Source: Beroe forskalii
Taxonomy: Eukaryota > Ctenophora > Nuda > Beroida > Beroidae
NCBI GenBank assembly: GCA_011033025.1
Contig: WFMF01000059.1
Coordinates: 620,001 to 684,000, forward strand
DNA: 64,000 nt
Reading direction: 5' to 3'
Shown: positions 12,451 to 25,100 of the stretch, piece by piece
Layout: each line of letters begins with the position of its first letter
Numbering within the stretch: the stretch's first letter is position 1
Position numbers and translations under genes: made by a program
Notes under the pieces: generated by a model
Told to the model about the DNA's origin: nothing
The model's database searches: none
What the model saw: the letters and a program-made list of their open reading frames with translations, nothing else

Positions 12451-14272
12451 TAGAAACCTGTTGATGAAATTATTGTGAAGGAGAATCTTATCATTTAACT
12501 TAGAAAAATAGTTCCATAATGTCCGCCAGTAAATATTCAAAAATTCAAACAGAAGACAGTTCATCTTTCCAATGAGTGACCAATGTGCCTCACCCTTTTG
12601 AGATGCATCAATGTGCTTGGTGCAATGTGCTTGGTGCATGATAGGAATTATACTTTCTGATAATAAGGTTTTCTGGTGGAATAATTCCTGGCAATTGAAT
12701 ATCTAGAAAGATCCAGCCTACACTAAAAAGATTCCTTTTTGACATCAAGATGAGAGACTTGAGACACATGAACTAAACAACTTCTGCACTGAATCATACA
12801 TGCCATGAAAAAGCATTTCAATTCACTTAAAAGCAATTGTAGCATCTTTATTAGTTAATTTACTTACATGCAACACTCAATGAATAGATCCCTCACAGTG
12901 CCAATGAAATTAGTGAAACTGAATGTGTGGAGCTTTATCCTTTTATGAATAGAATTTATGACTGAAATCACCATCATCACCCTCCCATGGTTATAATTTG
13001 GGTATGATAATTATGGACATATCCCCCCTTTGATAGTCCTATATAGTGATTGCACGAAAATTTTCTAAAGGACAATTAAAACCTTAGTAGAAAACCTAAG
13101 TCTAAGCAGTCACCAGGTGTCACGAAAGCAATAAAAGCATTCAATCCAGACAAGAGTAATCAGACCTGACTGGAAGACCTGTCTGGAAGTCCCAACTGGA
13201 AAGAGGTAAGACCTTAATATAGATGGGGTAAAATGCAGAAATTAGAAACATCTAGACTGGGCTAAAGCATGGATCATGTTTTATTGAAAATTGTCAAACT
13301 TGGCTGATGCCTCATGTGATCATTTTCAATAACAAACTCCCATTCATTAGTCAATGTATCACTATACAGTATACAACCCACTAAAACAAATGCAATTATC
13401 ACATTAGCCTACTCTCAATAGTCAGCAAGACTTAAAGAGTATTATAGTTTTCATCAGCTTGAATCTCTTGAAAGGGATTCTTATTAATTAAAAGCATCAA
13501 ATGATCAATTGCCTTCAATCCTTTACTTATTTGGTAGTTCACAATCTCCTTTACTTATTTGGTAGGTGCACAATCTCAATTTGGTGATCAGTTGTTAACT
13601 TATTAATTTGAAGTTATTATCATATTCTTTTTATCTATTTATTAACTGTATTAGGTAGTAAGGCAATTTTTCATACCTTCAGTTGACAGCATTAAAAACT
13701 TCTAGACCAAATTTTGATTCATTTAGCTATTTAGCTATAGGGACCTTGTTGGTCATTGGTTTAATTGAACATTCAATTTGATCATTTTACATTTACTCTG
13801 GTTTGAAACTTTTCGTTTTTCCCTGCAAGTAGAGGCGTGTGTCACAAGTTTGAGGTTTTTAATTCTATTTTTATATAAGTTTAAGTTATTTTTTAAGTTA
13901 TTTGCATATAGTGACACATGTTATATATTAGGAGTAAATAAATAAATAAATGGTAGGTCACTTTCATTACAAAATAAATTTCAATGACAACAGGGAATGT
14001 AGCAAATAAAGATAACACAAAGGAAGTCCAAAAATATTGCCACTGAGTTCATCTTTAATACATCAACAAATAACAAATAAGTTTAACTAACATAATTTCC
14101 CGACAAATGAAAGCTTGCTTACAAATAAAAATTGCACCATATCTAAGGAGAACATACATTGCACAGAAATTACTAAGGATTGCAGATGCAGAAGATAAAT
14201 AAAACAAGTAAAAGATACTATAGATGACTGCTTCTATAATCAGAATAATTGGACCATAGTGTTATATACGCT

Positions 14273-14425
14273 TAGAGCATGGCTGGGAATGCGCTAATAA
14301 AAATTATTGCACGAGGCGAAGACGAGTGCAATAATTTGTATTGTCGCACGAGGAGCAGGCCGAGTGCGACAATACCAAATTATTTTATTAGCGTCATGAC
14401 CATTTGCCATGCTCTTAGTGTATTA
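14273..14425. mobile_element. Hairpin-rich inverted-repeat element
   Basis: Imperfect terminal inverted repeats: AGAGCATGGC...CGCTAATAAAA on the left and TTTTATTAGCG...GCCATGCTCT on the right. Inside are two further hairpins, ATTATTGCAC/GTGCAATAAT and TATTGTCGCAC/GTGCGACAATA. About 150 bp, no coding capacity; probably a non-autonomous DNA transposon. Confidence 0.6.
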
Positions 14426-14589
14426 GCCAATGTGAGGAGTGCAATATTACTTATTATTGCACGCCTACAAGTACCCTCAAAATTGGCTAATATTGTTATA
14501 ACCGTTAGCAAAAAGACATAAGCACAAATATATGAAGGTTGTTAACGGAAAATACCTCTACTAAATGCTATGCTATGCATATGTCTCCA

Positions 14590-15340
14590 ATTTCATTGTT
14601 TATTGCGCGTTCATGCCCCGTAGGGATGCGCGCGCGGCGCGCGTTCTCACATTTATGAGGGTTTAGGTTTCAGACATTGTGTGACTCAGTCGCCTTCGGT
14701 AGGCGCGCGCACGGAGCGCGCGGCGCGTCCGCCGAAGACAGACAAAACTAAGGAACCCGCCGCGCCTGGCCTAAAGTGTGTACGCGCCGCGCAACGTGAA
14801 CAGGGTTATTTGTGTTTAGCTCAACAATAGCTGCAACTGCGCGTGGCCTTTTTTGAGCTTTTCTGACGCGTCAGACAAGCTCAAGCGTTGCCTGACCCCC
14901 TCGCACGCGCGAAGCGCGCGCGCCACGACGTCATGACGTCGTGGCGCGCGCGAGGGGGTCAGGCAACGCTTGACAAGCCTTTTCCCCCGAAAAAAGAGCC
15001 TAAGACGCCGCGCACGCGCTTCATTTGCGGATATGATGTTGTCTGACTTGTATTTTGGACATTAACCGTGAAGAGGCTGACGTCGTCGCATCGATGCGCG
15101 GCGCGGCGTTGGCACGCGCGCGTTGCGGCGTCAGCGCGTGTCGTTGGTCTATCCAGATCCATAGTTTTATGCGCGCGGTGCGATGACCCTGGTTAAGGAA
15201 ACATGTGGCGTGCAGCGCTGATCTTAAATAAGAGACTGTTAACGGCCGATCACATAAACAACGCTGCGCCGCGCAGTCTGCGTGCAAAACTACACCATTT
15301 TTATACTTAACCTTGGCATACCTTTTAACCAAGTGATTAT
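14590..15340. other. CpG-dense block
   Basis: GCGCGC-rich sequence in an otherwise AT-rich region, with repeated motifs GCGCGCGGCGCG. It includes the palindrome at 14881-14973. Could be an unmethylated promoter-like island or a transposon remnant; no conserved coding signal was seen. Confidence 0.5.
14881..14973. repeat. Long near-perfect palindrome
   Basis: The right arm (14934-14973, 40 nt) is the exact reverse complement of the left arm (14881-14933) except for about 13 extra nt (around ACGCGCGAAGCGC) in the left arm. The centre is GACGTCATGACGTC, which contains ATGACGTC (CRE-like) sites. It could extrude a cruciform or be a foldback transposon. Confidence 0.8.
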
Positions 15341-16114
15341 GCAGCATTATTATTGCAATTAATCGCATTTACTTGATATATAATTTTTACTGTACAACTG
15401 TTGTAGTTCATTATTAGTTTAAAATTGTCCTGACTAGTCTGTTAATTCATCCAACAACATTTTCATTTTTCAAGTTGTAAATCATATCTTTAGACCTTAG
15501 ATGTTGTTGACCATTGAATTTTGAGCCACATGAATCATGATTGATTTTCGTCATTGAATTGTAACTGCACCTTTGAGTCAATGAATCAAAGAAATTCGTT
15601 GTATGCAATACATACATTCAGTCATAATAAACACTTACATTTCAAGATGATATTGTGCACAGATAAGCAAAGAATCTTCCCTTCCTGGATTTTTTTCTAA
15701 TCGGGGATTCACTTGTTCAGTAAAAAGTACTGCAACAGTGCAACACTAAACTTGGCGTATAAGTTATTGGCGGATTGCTTGGATTTTTGATAGTGTATTA
15801 TGTGGTCTTCTTTGTGTATGGTATCAAATGAACCAATCATGATATTGCCAGTGTCAGATACAACCACCTGATAGGTCCATTTAGTATCACTTTCAAAGGA
15901 GATCCATTGATAGGCTGCCAAAATCCGAGCAATCCACCAATTTCTAATATGCCAAGTATTATTGCATTATCAGTATTGTTTGAAAAGTCTGTAAGATTCT
16001 TGTGTTTCTTGAGTGTTTCTTGTACTGTACAAGGTGAAATTACTTTTGATTTGAAGTCTATTTAGGTGGCAAGTTATTTTGATGGTGTTCATTTCATGAT
16101 ACATTCACCATGTT

Positions 16115-19100
16115 ATGGAACGGATTAGAAACATTCAACAGAACCTCTGGCAAACAAAATTGTTCATCAGTCATGGTAATTATTTTTATTGTTTAAGGGG
16201 TTTATGCTACAACCACTTATTGATTACTCAATTTAATAATTGCTAGTAGTTATTGATTATTACTACCACTTATATTTCATTTTCGATTAATCATGTGTTC
16301 TGTATGAATAATTATTTCTTGATGTGGTTGAATAAATCTTCATATTTTTCAGAAAGGGAGTCAATAAGCAAGCTTCAAGAGGATTTGAAGTTACCAACAA
16401 ACAAAGTCAACAAACTAGCATGGGTTATTAACCACAAGTGGAGATCTCTTCGAACCAAAAAAGCTAATCCCAAGTATGGTATCTGTTTTCAATAGAACTT
16501 TTGTCAAAAGTCCCTTGACAAAAATCTAATTTTAAGCACTTAGCCACTGCATAAACCATCTCTGATAATCATCTGATACTGTTCACTGATAGATATCACT
16601 TAGTACAAGCCCCATACTAGGTTACTTTGTCTGTCTTAGCCTCAGTCCCCACTCATCTTTGGCTTGATAATGCCAATGAAGGCTCATAATGAACTTTCAT
16701 TTTATTATTAAGATATCAATCTATAAGACTTCCCTCCAACTAATAGAAGCTGTTGATAAATATTTTTCAGGGAGCTAAGTGATGTTGACAGATATAGTCA
16801 GTCTCTTGACAAATCCAGATTCTTTGATGCTAGGGATAGAATTGGCTCAGAAACGGATAGATATGCAGCATTTCTGAAATATCTCAGAGATAAATCAAAC
16901 TTGGTTGCAGTGATATTCCTGACAGACTCAAGTACTAAACGTAGACAACCAGAGGTTTGTTTCCACTTTTAAACTGCAACAAGTTTTCATATGTATGCCG
17001 TATGGATGTGACTGAGACCCCTCACAGATTGATAGAATATGCAAATTGTCTCATTTTAATTCTTAATCAATTAAAATCCAGGAACTGCCAGAGCTTATTC
17101 ACTCTCTGTTCTCTGCTCTCTTTGGATTTGCAATCCTTCCAAATGATGAAAAGAGGATTGTAAGAGTGATTGGGGACATAGCTAAGATACAGATTGCTGA
17201 GTATCAAGGCCCTGTATCCTCCTTCTTTCTGCGACAGACTGCACTTTCTCTTTCCTTCAGGTTCTTTATAAGTACTGAAAGACCTCAAAATTTCTACATC
17301 AATTGCAGTCTTTAATGTTCCACTAAATTCATTACTGTGATGCAGCATAGTTTTCCCGATATCTTTGCTAATTTTCTAATTCCCAATTTCTCAGGTTGTA
17401 CATAGAATGGAGTGTAAATACTCGTGTGTACATAGGGGAACTTATGAGTGACATTGTTATAAATGTCTTGGCTGAATCAGAATTCCTCATTGTGGATGTA
17501 AGCACAAAAAATATGCAATTATCCAACAATTTGTAATTTACGAATTTAATTTGAAGAATCCATGTTATTATTTCACTCTAATGATCAATTTAATTGATCC
17601 TTCGATTCAATTGTCTTACTAAATTTGGATGATCTCTCTTTGCAGGAAGCTAAATTCCAGGAGCGATTTCCGGAGGTTACCAGTTTGGCAAAAGTCAAAT
17701 CAAAAGTAAGCAATAAGCATCATATTTCATTTTGTGAAAATATAAGATAGACACTATTATGTATGTGTATCGTCGAATTCCAAGTTTGAAAATATCTCCA
17801 TTTGGTGCTACCGAATGACTTTAAACTCACCAGCTAACACCTCCCAGGTAGACTACTACAGGAAGCGCATAGCAACGCACGTGATCTCCATGGTAACGCA
17901 GATCAGGAGACACCTGCACTCCTTCCCCCCGTATCTGCGGTGGCTGGGGGTCTCCATAGTGCACTACTTCCAGACTTACAGGGGAGCTTCTCAGGACGAC
18001 GTGGGTAGCAACGGCTTCACTTTATGCTTCACTTGTGTGAATTACTAGTTCTGTAATCTGTACTTGTTAAACAACAGATTTTGGTAGTGAATAGAACCAC
18101 ATAATATCAATCATCGCGAAGGAAGTGATTACCATTTCCTATATCTATGACTTATGTCTGACGTATGATAGCTACGAAGGAAGTAATCCCATGATAATAT
18201 GATAGTTTGTCATGATATTATTCTGACGCTGGTTTCAGATCAACATATTCCTGGGTGAGCTGTTCTTCACCAGAATGCTCTTCTACCCCTTCCTGCAGCC
18301 CCAGATATACCTCACCAGCAAAGTCGAGGTTAAGTTTAACGATCAGCCGAGAACTGACGTAGACATATTATAGCAAAATCAGCCATGATGGAACACAGTT
18401 TGTTGACTGACATGGCCTTTCTCATGGCAATAAATTTGTTGTTAAATCTAGCTTCTGAATCGTACCGTGTTTCCAACAAAGTGTTTTTAACTACTTTTAA
18501 TTCCAGGTGGTGGATCTGGCTCGACACAACCTGTACCAAGTGACGCACACCTTCAGAGAGGCTTTCCTCACTGAGCTGGGAGTTCCTTCCTCCTCCGCAA
18601 GACAGAAATACGCCTCCGTCCTCCCCTACATAGGGAACCATGTGAGTAAGGATTGTGGCCTAGATGGTCCATGCTTTACTGAGGATAAAATTTCATTATC
18701 TTTCACTGAAACCACTGCCAGTCATTGAAATATCTAAATTTATTTCCCCCCTTAAGAATGCGTAATCAAGTTAAAACTTCGCGCTCAACTGCTCAACTTG
18801 CTAACTTTGTATCCCACTTTGTAACCCCACTAATTCTTCTTCCCCTCTTCTTTAGACGTCTGAGATGGTTCTGCTCCTGGAGGAGCTGGTTGACGTTCCC
18901 TACTCCTCCACCGTCATCCCCACCATAGACATTCCCATACAGAGGAGCGCTGTTCTGATAACAGAGAGGGACCTCCACTACATCATTAGTTATGAGATCA
19001 TATGATTAACAATATCTCCAGTTATGTTATCCTTTACATCGTACACTAACATTTAACAGCAGTCTAATAAATTGGAATGTTCTATACTCTCCTTCACCAT

Positions 19101-22100
19101 TCATCAGTTTTGGTACCTTTCACATCGTACTTTGACACTTTGAACCTCAGATACGTCTTCTAATGGAAGTCTTACCTCCTTCAGATTAGTCTGCTGATGG
19201 AGGTGTTAGCTAGTGGTAAGTTCCAGCCTGAGGAGAAGGAGATGCTAGCTACTGCCCTCTCTCTGCTGCCCAGCGAGCCCTGCAGACATCTTAACAAGAA
19301 GAGACCGAGAAGGGCATCACGCCAAGTAGTAGACAAGAGCAGTGGCACAAGTCTCAAGGGGTGGGTGACTGGGTGAAGCGCAGTTAGAATAATGATATTC
19401 TCTTCATGACAGATAGTCGGTGGAAGTCAGCTATGTAAGGCATTGGATTTATTCTACGACAGTACTTCATAGAAATAATTCTGAATAAATATGTTACCCT
19501 AATAATCGTAGGAAGAGCAAGGTGCAGATGCCCGTTGATGAGAGTATCTATGAGGAAGAAATACTTGTGTTTAGCTTGCCTGATGTCGCTACTGAGAAGC
19601 TCAAAGTGGAGTCAGAGGTAGATGGGAAAACATTGATAACGTCCGGGAACTGTTGCATCAAATCTTTAAAATCCTGATATATTTAGATGCTGATTTTAGC
19701 TGATCACGCTGTAAGAAGCGTTTTGCGTCACATTTACCGCGTGTGACTGACATACAGACTTACAACGTATTTAACTGCAGGTGTTGGGTACGGGAGGTAA
19801 GGAGGAGCCGGTGTTTGACGAGCGCAGGATGAGTGTCCTGCTCACTACTGAGCACCCCCTCAACCCCCCTGATAACTCCCAGAATGCAGCGCAGGAACAC
19901 ATCAAGGGAAGTGAGTAGTGGGTGAAAGTGGCAGATCAATCACAAATAAAGCAAGAAATCATAGCCGAAAATAACTTGCTTTATTAAATTCAAACCTAGA
20001 ATCTTACAATCTAACCTGGAATCTTATAATCCTAACCATTCCCCTCACATCAGGACTCCTGCAAGACTTCGACCTCCTCTTCCACAACCCCTCCCTAGAA
20101 CTGCAAGCCTCTTACACTCCTGACGGCGCCAGTCTGTCCTCTGCCACTTCCTACGACAGCCTGGACAGACACCCTGACGCAGGTAGTTGACCAATCAGAG
20201 CGCAATGTCGTGATACTGACCAATCAGAGCGCAGTGTCGTGATACTGACCAATCAGAGCGCAGAAGAGTGATAATCATGCGCGCTGATTGGTCAATAAGT
20301 CAATACACGCTGCGCGATATACTGCTATCCAATCAGCGCGCAGCATCATTATCACGTGCAAATCGGACCTGTGTAACTGTATGTGACTATACGCAGCAAA
20401 TTTCTTAGCCCACAATACAGTACCGAGTAGGAACTATGTAGTATACATCTTAGGTAGGTACTATAACACAGTGCACAATGAACACAGATCTGTGGCCTCT
20501 GAGGGCTGTATACTCACGTAGCTTACTTATTAGAGTCTCTAGTGTACTTCACTTCAAGTACTCAAGTGTAGTTCACTACATCAACTGTTGTCTTTATTAA
20601 ATGATCCCTTGTAAACTTTAGAATATGTTATTGTATCTAAGGGTGTTATGGAATAATAAGAAATTGCACTCATTACTCAGAATATTTCTGAATTCAGTTT
20701 AAACTGGACAGTTCTTGTTTATTTCTCAATGAATCCCTGCTTTAATCCAATCTAATTTTAGTGAGCATAGAGAACGTAGCTCTTTCTTCCCTCGCTGAGC
20801 AAGATGACAATAACCCTGAGACTCTGGACTCTAACACTCTCACAAACGAACAGAAACAAACGGAAGATGTCGGGGGAGTCTCTACAACTGATCAGGGTAA
20901 ATTTGACATGTTATTTTGGTTATTTTAGTGCACTCATCCAAGAGGATACTGGACAGACGAAAGTGGAGCGTCATTTTAAGATTTTAGCATCATCTTAGCG
21001 TATGTATTATGCCTTGACTGTAGCAATTCCACCTCAGAAGATGAAACCCCTCCCGACTCTGTAACTCCTCGAGTAGACGAGGATTCCAGAACAGAGGACA
21101 GAACGGACAGCAGGACAGAAAACAGGGCAGACAGCAGGGCGGACAGCAGGGCGGAAAGCAACCCTAGTCCAGATGATCTTAAAACTCCCATTGGATCCAG
21201 TTCTGGAAACTCAGCTGCTGCGTTTGATATGGACTCTTCTGACTCCGCTATTGGTATGGGCTACAGCTGTTCAGCATAGCTTAATATAATGTCAATAAAC
21301 CCACCAAACAACATTATTTCAAGTGCTTAATTTAAGCGTACTATACAGCCTAATTCTTGAAATAATGAACTCAGTTCATTGCTGTAATTGAATCTTTAAC
21401 TCTCTGTAATGATCAGGAGAACGCATTATTTATTCTTTCAATTCCCTGTCTCTCCTTTTCCCTAGGTACCTATTCTCTATCTTTCCTAATCCCTATAGGT
21501 CTCTCTATACCTCTCTCTCCCCATTCCCTCAGGCAGTTCCCTAGAAAGCAGTCTGATGAGCGGGCACCGGCCCACCATCCTCCGAGTAAACCTGAACTCT
21601 AAAACCGGGGGTTTCTTCTACGAACCTTCCGACACTGAGACCCCCACTCTGCCTCGCAATGCGAGCTACGGAGCAGTGTCCCTCGCTCGGTTCGGAAGTG
21701 AGGGGGGAGGAGGGCAGCAGGGGGGAGATGTGCCTATTGATGTCATCTCATCTGAGTTCGTGTATCAGGTTATTACTTTTATTCCATTTTTAGTGATGAA
21801 TAAGAAATTGAGTTCGCTTGGGATTTTAATCGCTTCAAAAAATAAATATTGAGCCTAGAATAGTAAATAGTAAATACACTATTGTCCACTCTTAGATCGT
21901 GTGCTGTCTATACACGTTGGACCACATCAGAAAAGTGATCGACACTGCATATCCTTCAAGATGACTTTTTATAGTCCAGTGGTTTCACATCTAATGTGTT
22001 TTAAGTTTTAAAGATCAAACAAATCCTCGTTTTGTGGTGTTTTTACCACAGCCTTTATCACAATGTACAATTCTCGTTACTGACTCTTGTAAATTATCAA

Positions 22101-25100
22101 GTAATCGGACACCTCCCGAATACACTGCTTTCTGTACAGCTGATTTCAGAGTGTTTTGGTGTCAGCTTTACCCCTCCTAAATTAAACGTGTTCACAGCAT
22201 TTAACACTAGGAATTTTCCATCAATTCTACACATACCTCACACATTTCATAAAACCTGGGAAATATGCGGTACACACGGCGTTCTTTGAATTGAGGAGAG
22301 TGAATATTGCAGCATCTTTTCACAATTTAGAAATATGCTGCAATATTCACTTTCTTTTAAAATTAATGTAAGTGAATGTAAATATCATTCTAATTTCAGA
22401 ACCAGAACGTTTTGCCAGCAGTGAGTGAAGATAAGATTGTGCAGAATGCGATCAACAAGTTGAAGATAGCCTTCTCCCTCTTCCCGCATTTCTACAAATC
22501 TTACTACCCTAAAATAGGGTCTTCTGCTCCTCCCACTACTATTGATCTCATCAGGTAGAGGGCAAGGTGTTACCTGAAACTCTGAAAGTCTTCAAAATAT
22601 TCCCTGTCAAGTTAAAACTTCACACTACCCTGCCCCTTATTGTAGCCGATTAAATTATGTTATCAGCAGCTGTCACTCTACTGTGACACTTCTATGTGTT
22701 TCATTTTTTTCCATTTTGTAATAAAATCTGCACAATATGAAATGGAATAGGTAACATTCTCTCCTCCCTATGATTTCCTCTTCTCCCAAATAACCATGCC
22801 ACAAACTGAACATCATAATGCCCTCTTCTCCCAGTCTGTCCCCTGGCACCGGCACTACTGCACTGGTTGTGGATGATGATCTAACTTCAGAACACAAGCA
22901 ACTGCTGGAATACCTTCACAGGTAGAAATATGTTGTGATTTTCAACATTCTCAAATAATCATACCTCTTTTTGATCATCTTTTGTCTGGTTATTGTTACT
23001 CTGAAATCATGTTATAACCATCCCCAAACCCACGCTGATCCCATACAAAGTAACAGCAGTGTACTCCACTGAATTTATATAATGCTATGAATTATTAGAC
23101 TTACAAAGCAGAATGTAGCTTGTGTAGAAAGGTAATTAGAGTGTTAGCATGCAGTCCGCTCTATGTTGAGGCAATCAGGTAATTTCTTTGTGCTACCTTT
23201 CCAATGTTATTATTGCTAAGTGTTAGCTGCTAGCAGTCACACATTAGAGCTTTACAAGGTGACCTTTGCCTTGTTAATCAACCAACCGCTCTCTGTGTTA
23301 TACCTAGCTTGTATGGGTGACCGAGTGGTTGAAGGTTTCTGATCTCGTTCATTCTCAAATGTTAAACAAACACAGGCTGGGTCACTCCTTGGATGGGTGA
23401 CCGTTGGTTGAATGTCACGATCTCGTTCAATCTCAAATGTTAAACAAACGTAGGCTGGGTCACTACTTGGATGGGTGACCGTTGGTTGAATGTCACGATC
23501 TCGTTCAATCTGGAAAGTTAAACAAATGTAGGCTGGGTCACTACTTGGATGGGTGACCGTTGGTTGAATGTCACGATCTCGTTCAATCTCAAATGTTAAA
23601 CAAACGTAGGCTGGGTCACTACTTGGATGGGTGACCTGGTTGAATGTCACGATCTCGTTCAATCTCAAATGTTAAACAAACGTAGGCAGGGTCACTACTT
23701 GGATGGGTGACCGTTGGTTGAATGTCACGATCTCGTTCAATCTCAAATGTTAAACAAACGTAGGCTGGGTCACTACTTGGATGGGTGACCGTTGGTTGAA
23801 TGTCACGATCTCGTTCAATCTCAAATGTTAAACAAACACAGGCTGGGTCACTCCTTGGATGGGTGACCGTTGGTTGAATGACCCGATCTCGTTCAATCTC
23901 AAATGTTAAACAAACGTAGGCTGGGTCACTACTTGGATGGGTGACCGTTGGTTGAATGTCACGATCTCGTTCAATCTGGAAAGTTAAACAAATGTAGGAT
24001 GGGTCACAACTTGTATGGGTGACCGTTGGTTGAATGTCACGATCTCGTTCAATCTCAAATGTTAAACAAACGTAGGCTGGGTCACTACTTGGATGGGTGA
24101 CCGTTGGTTGAATGTCACGATCTCGTTCAATCTCAAATGTTAAACAAACGTAGGCTGGGTCACTACTTGGATGGGTGACCGTTGGTTGGATGTCACGATC
24201 TCATTTAATTTCAAATGTTAAACGTAGGCTGGATGCGGTTGGGTAATTCATTCTGTTGGTCGGGTTGTTGAGACTATAGTTGACACGAGGTTGATTGTCT
24301 GGTAGTGTTAGTCTTCAAATAGCATGTGTTATTTATAACTTGCATGGGAGACCGATCAATTCTGTATTTCCAGTGAGTACACGGATGCTACGTTACACAA
24401 TGGTAAAAACGCAGTACAAATAGAACAAGCCATCATTGCTCTGAAACAACTCCCTCCTAAACTGTAAGTACTCTGTTTTCCCCTTTATTGTGCGTAACTT
24501 TAGTTAGAATAGATTTTACTTGAATCTGAATCTTGTGTTCGGTTATTCCAAATGTCCAGCAAAGAAGTTGAGTTTAGTTTATTTCAGACTGCCGAGTGTA
24601 TTGGTTAAGTTGGAAGAATACAACGCCTCTCAGTCAGAATACATCCACTATTTGACGGAGAAGAAGTGCGAACTGATGCGAACAAAAGAGTACCTGTCTC
24701 GAGTACAGACTGCGTTGGAAATAAAACATGATTTCTTCTACCAAACTCTAGCTTCTCTGGTTATACAAAGCTTCCTCAAGGGGCTGGAAGAACAGTTTAA
24801 GTAAACGACGCCAAATCTTACATACTATAAACATCGATAAACATGTAGACATATTGGAATTAAATATTCCAAATTCCATTAGAAATTTAAAAGGTTTGAT
24901 TAAAGGAATGTAATATCGCAGTTTAAGTACTATCGGGAGAGACAGAAGGACACAATGATGGCTGACGAGAAGAGTGAAATTTACACTGAGTTCATCGACT
25001 ACGTCACTGAACGAATGGACTCTGACTTAACTCTTCAGTCTTTGGGTAAGTTTTTAAGTCACAAAATGCAAAAACCGGTTTTTCAAGCAAATGTACGTAG

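Larger units (their letters stand above)
12500..16114. other. Divergent intergenic region between lectin and GAPVD1-like genes
   Basis: Separates the lectin start (minus) from the GAPVD1-like start (plus), so it should hold both promoters. AT-rich sequence surrounds a hairpin-rich element (14273-14425) and a CpG-rich block (14590-15340). A 70-codon open frame on the minus strand (15921-15709) has no recognisable domain or splice context and is not called. No TATA or initiator element could be assigned. Confidence 0.6.

Noticed and set aside
15709..15921. 70-aa minus ORF as an exon
   Set aside because: No recognisable domain, no consistent splice partners, AT-rich background.
23252..23668. 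138-aa minus-strand ORF with a 26-residue repeat (THPSSDPAYVCLTFEIERDR)
   Set aside because: It is the complement of the 5S-derived 78-bp array; the period is 26 codons only because 78 is divisible by three.
23295..24235. Functional 5S rRNA gene cluster
   Set aside because: Units are 78 bp, not about 120, lack both ends of 5S, and have no T-run terminator after each unit.
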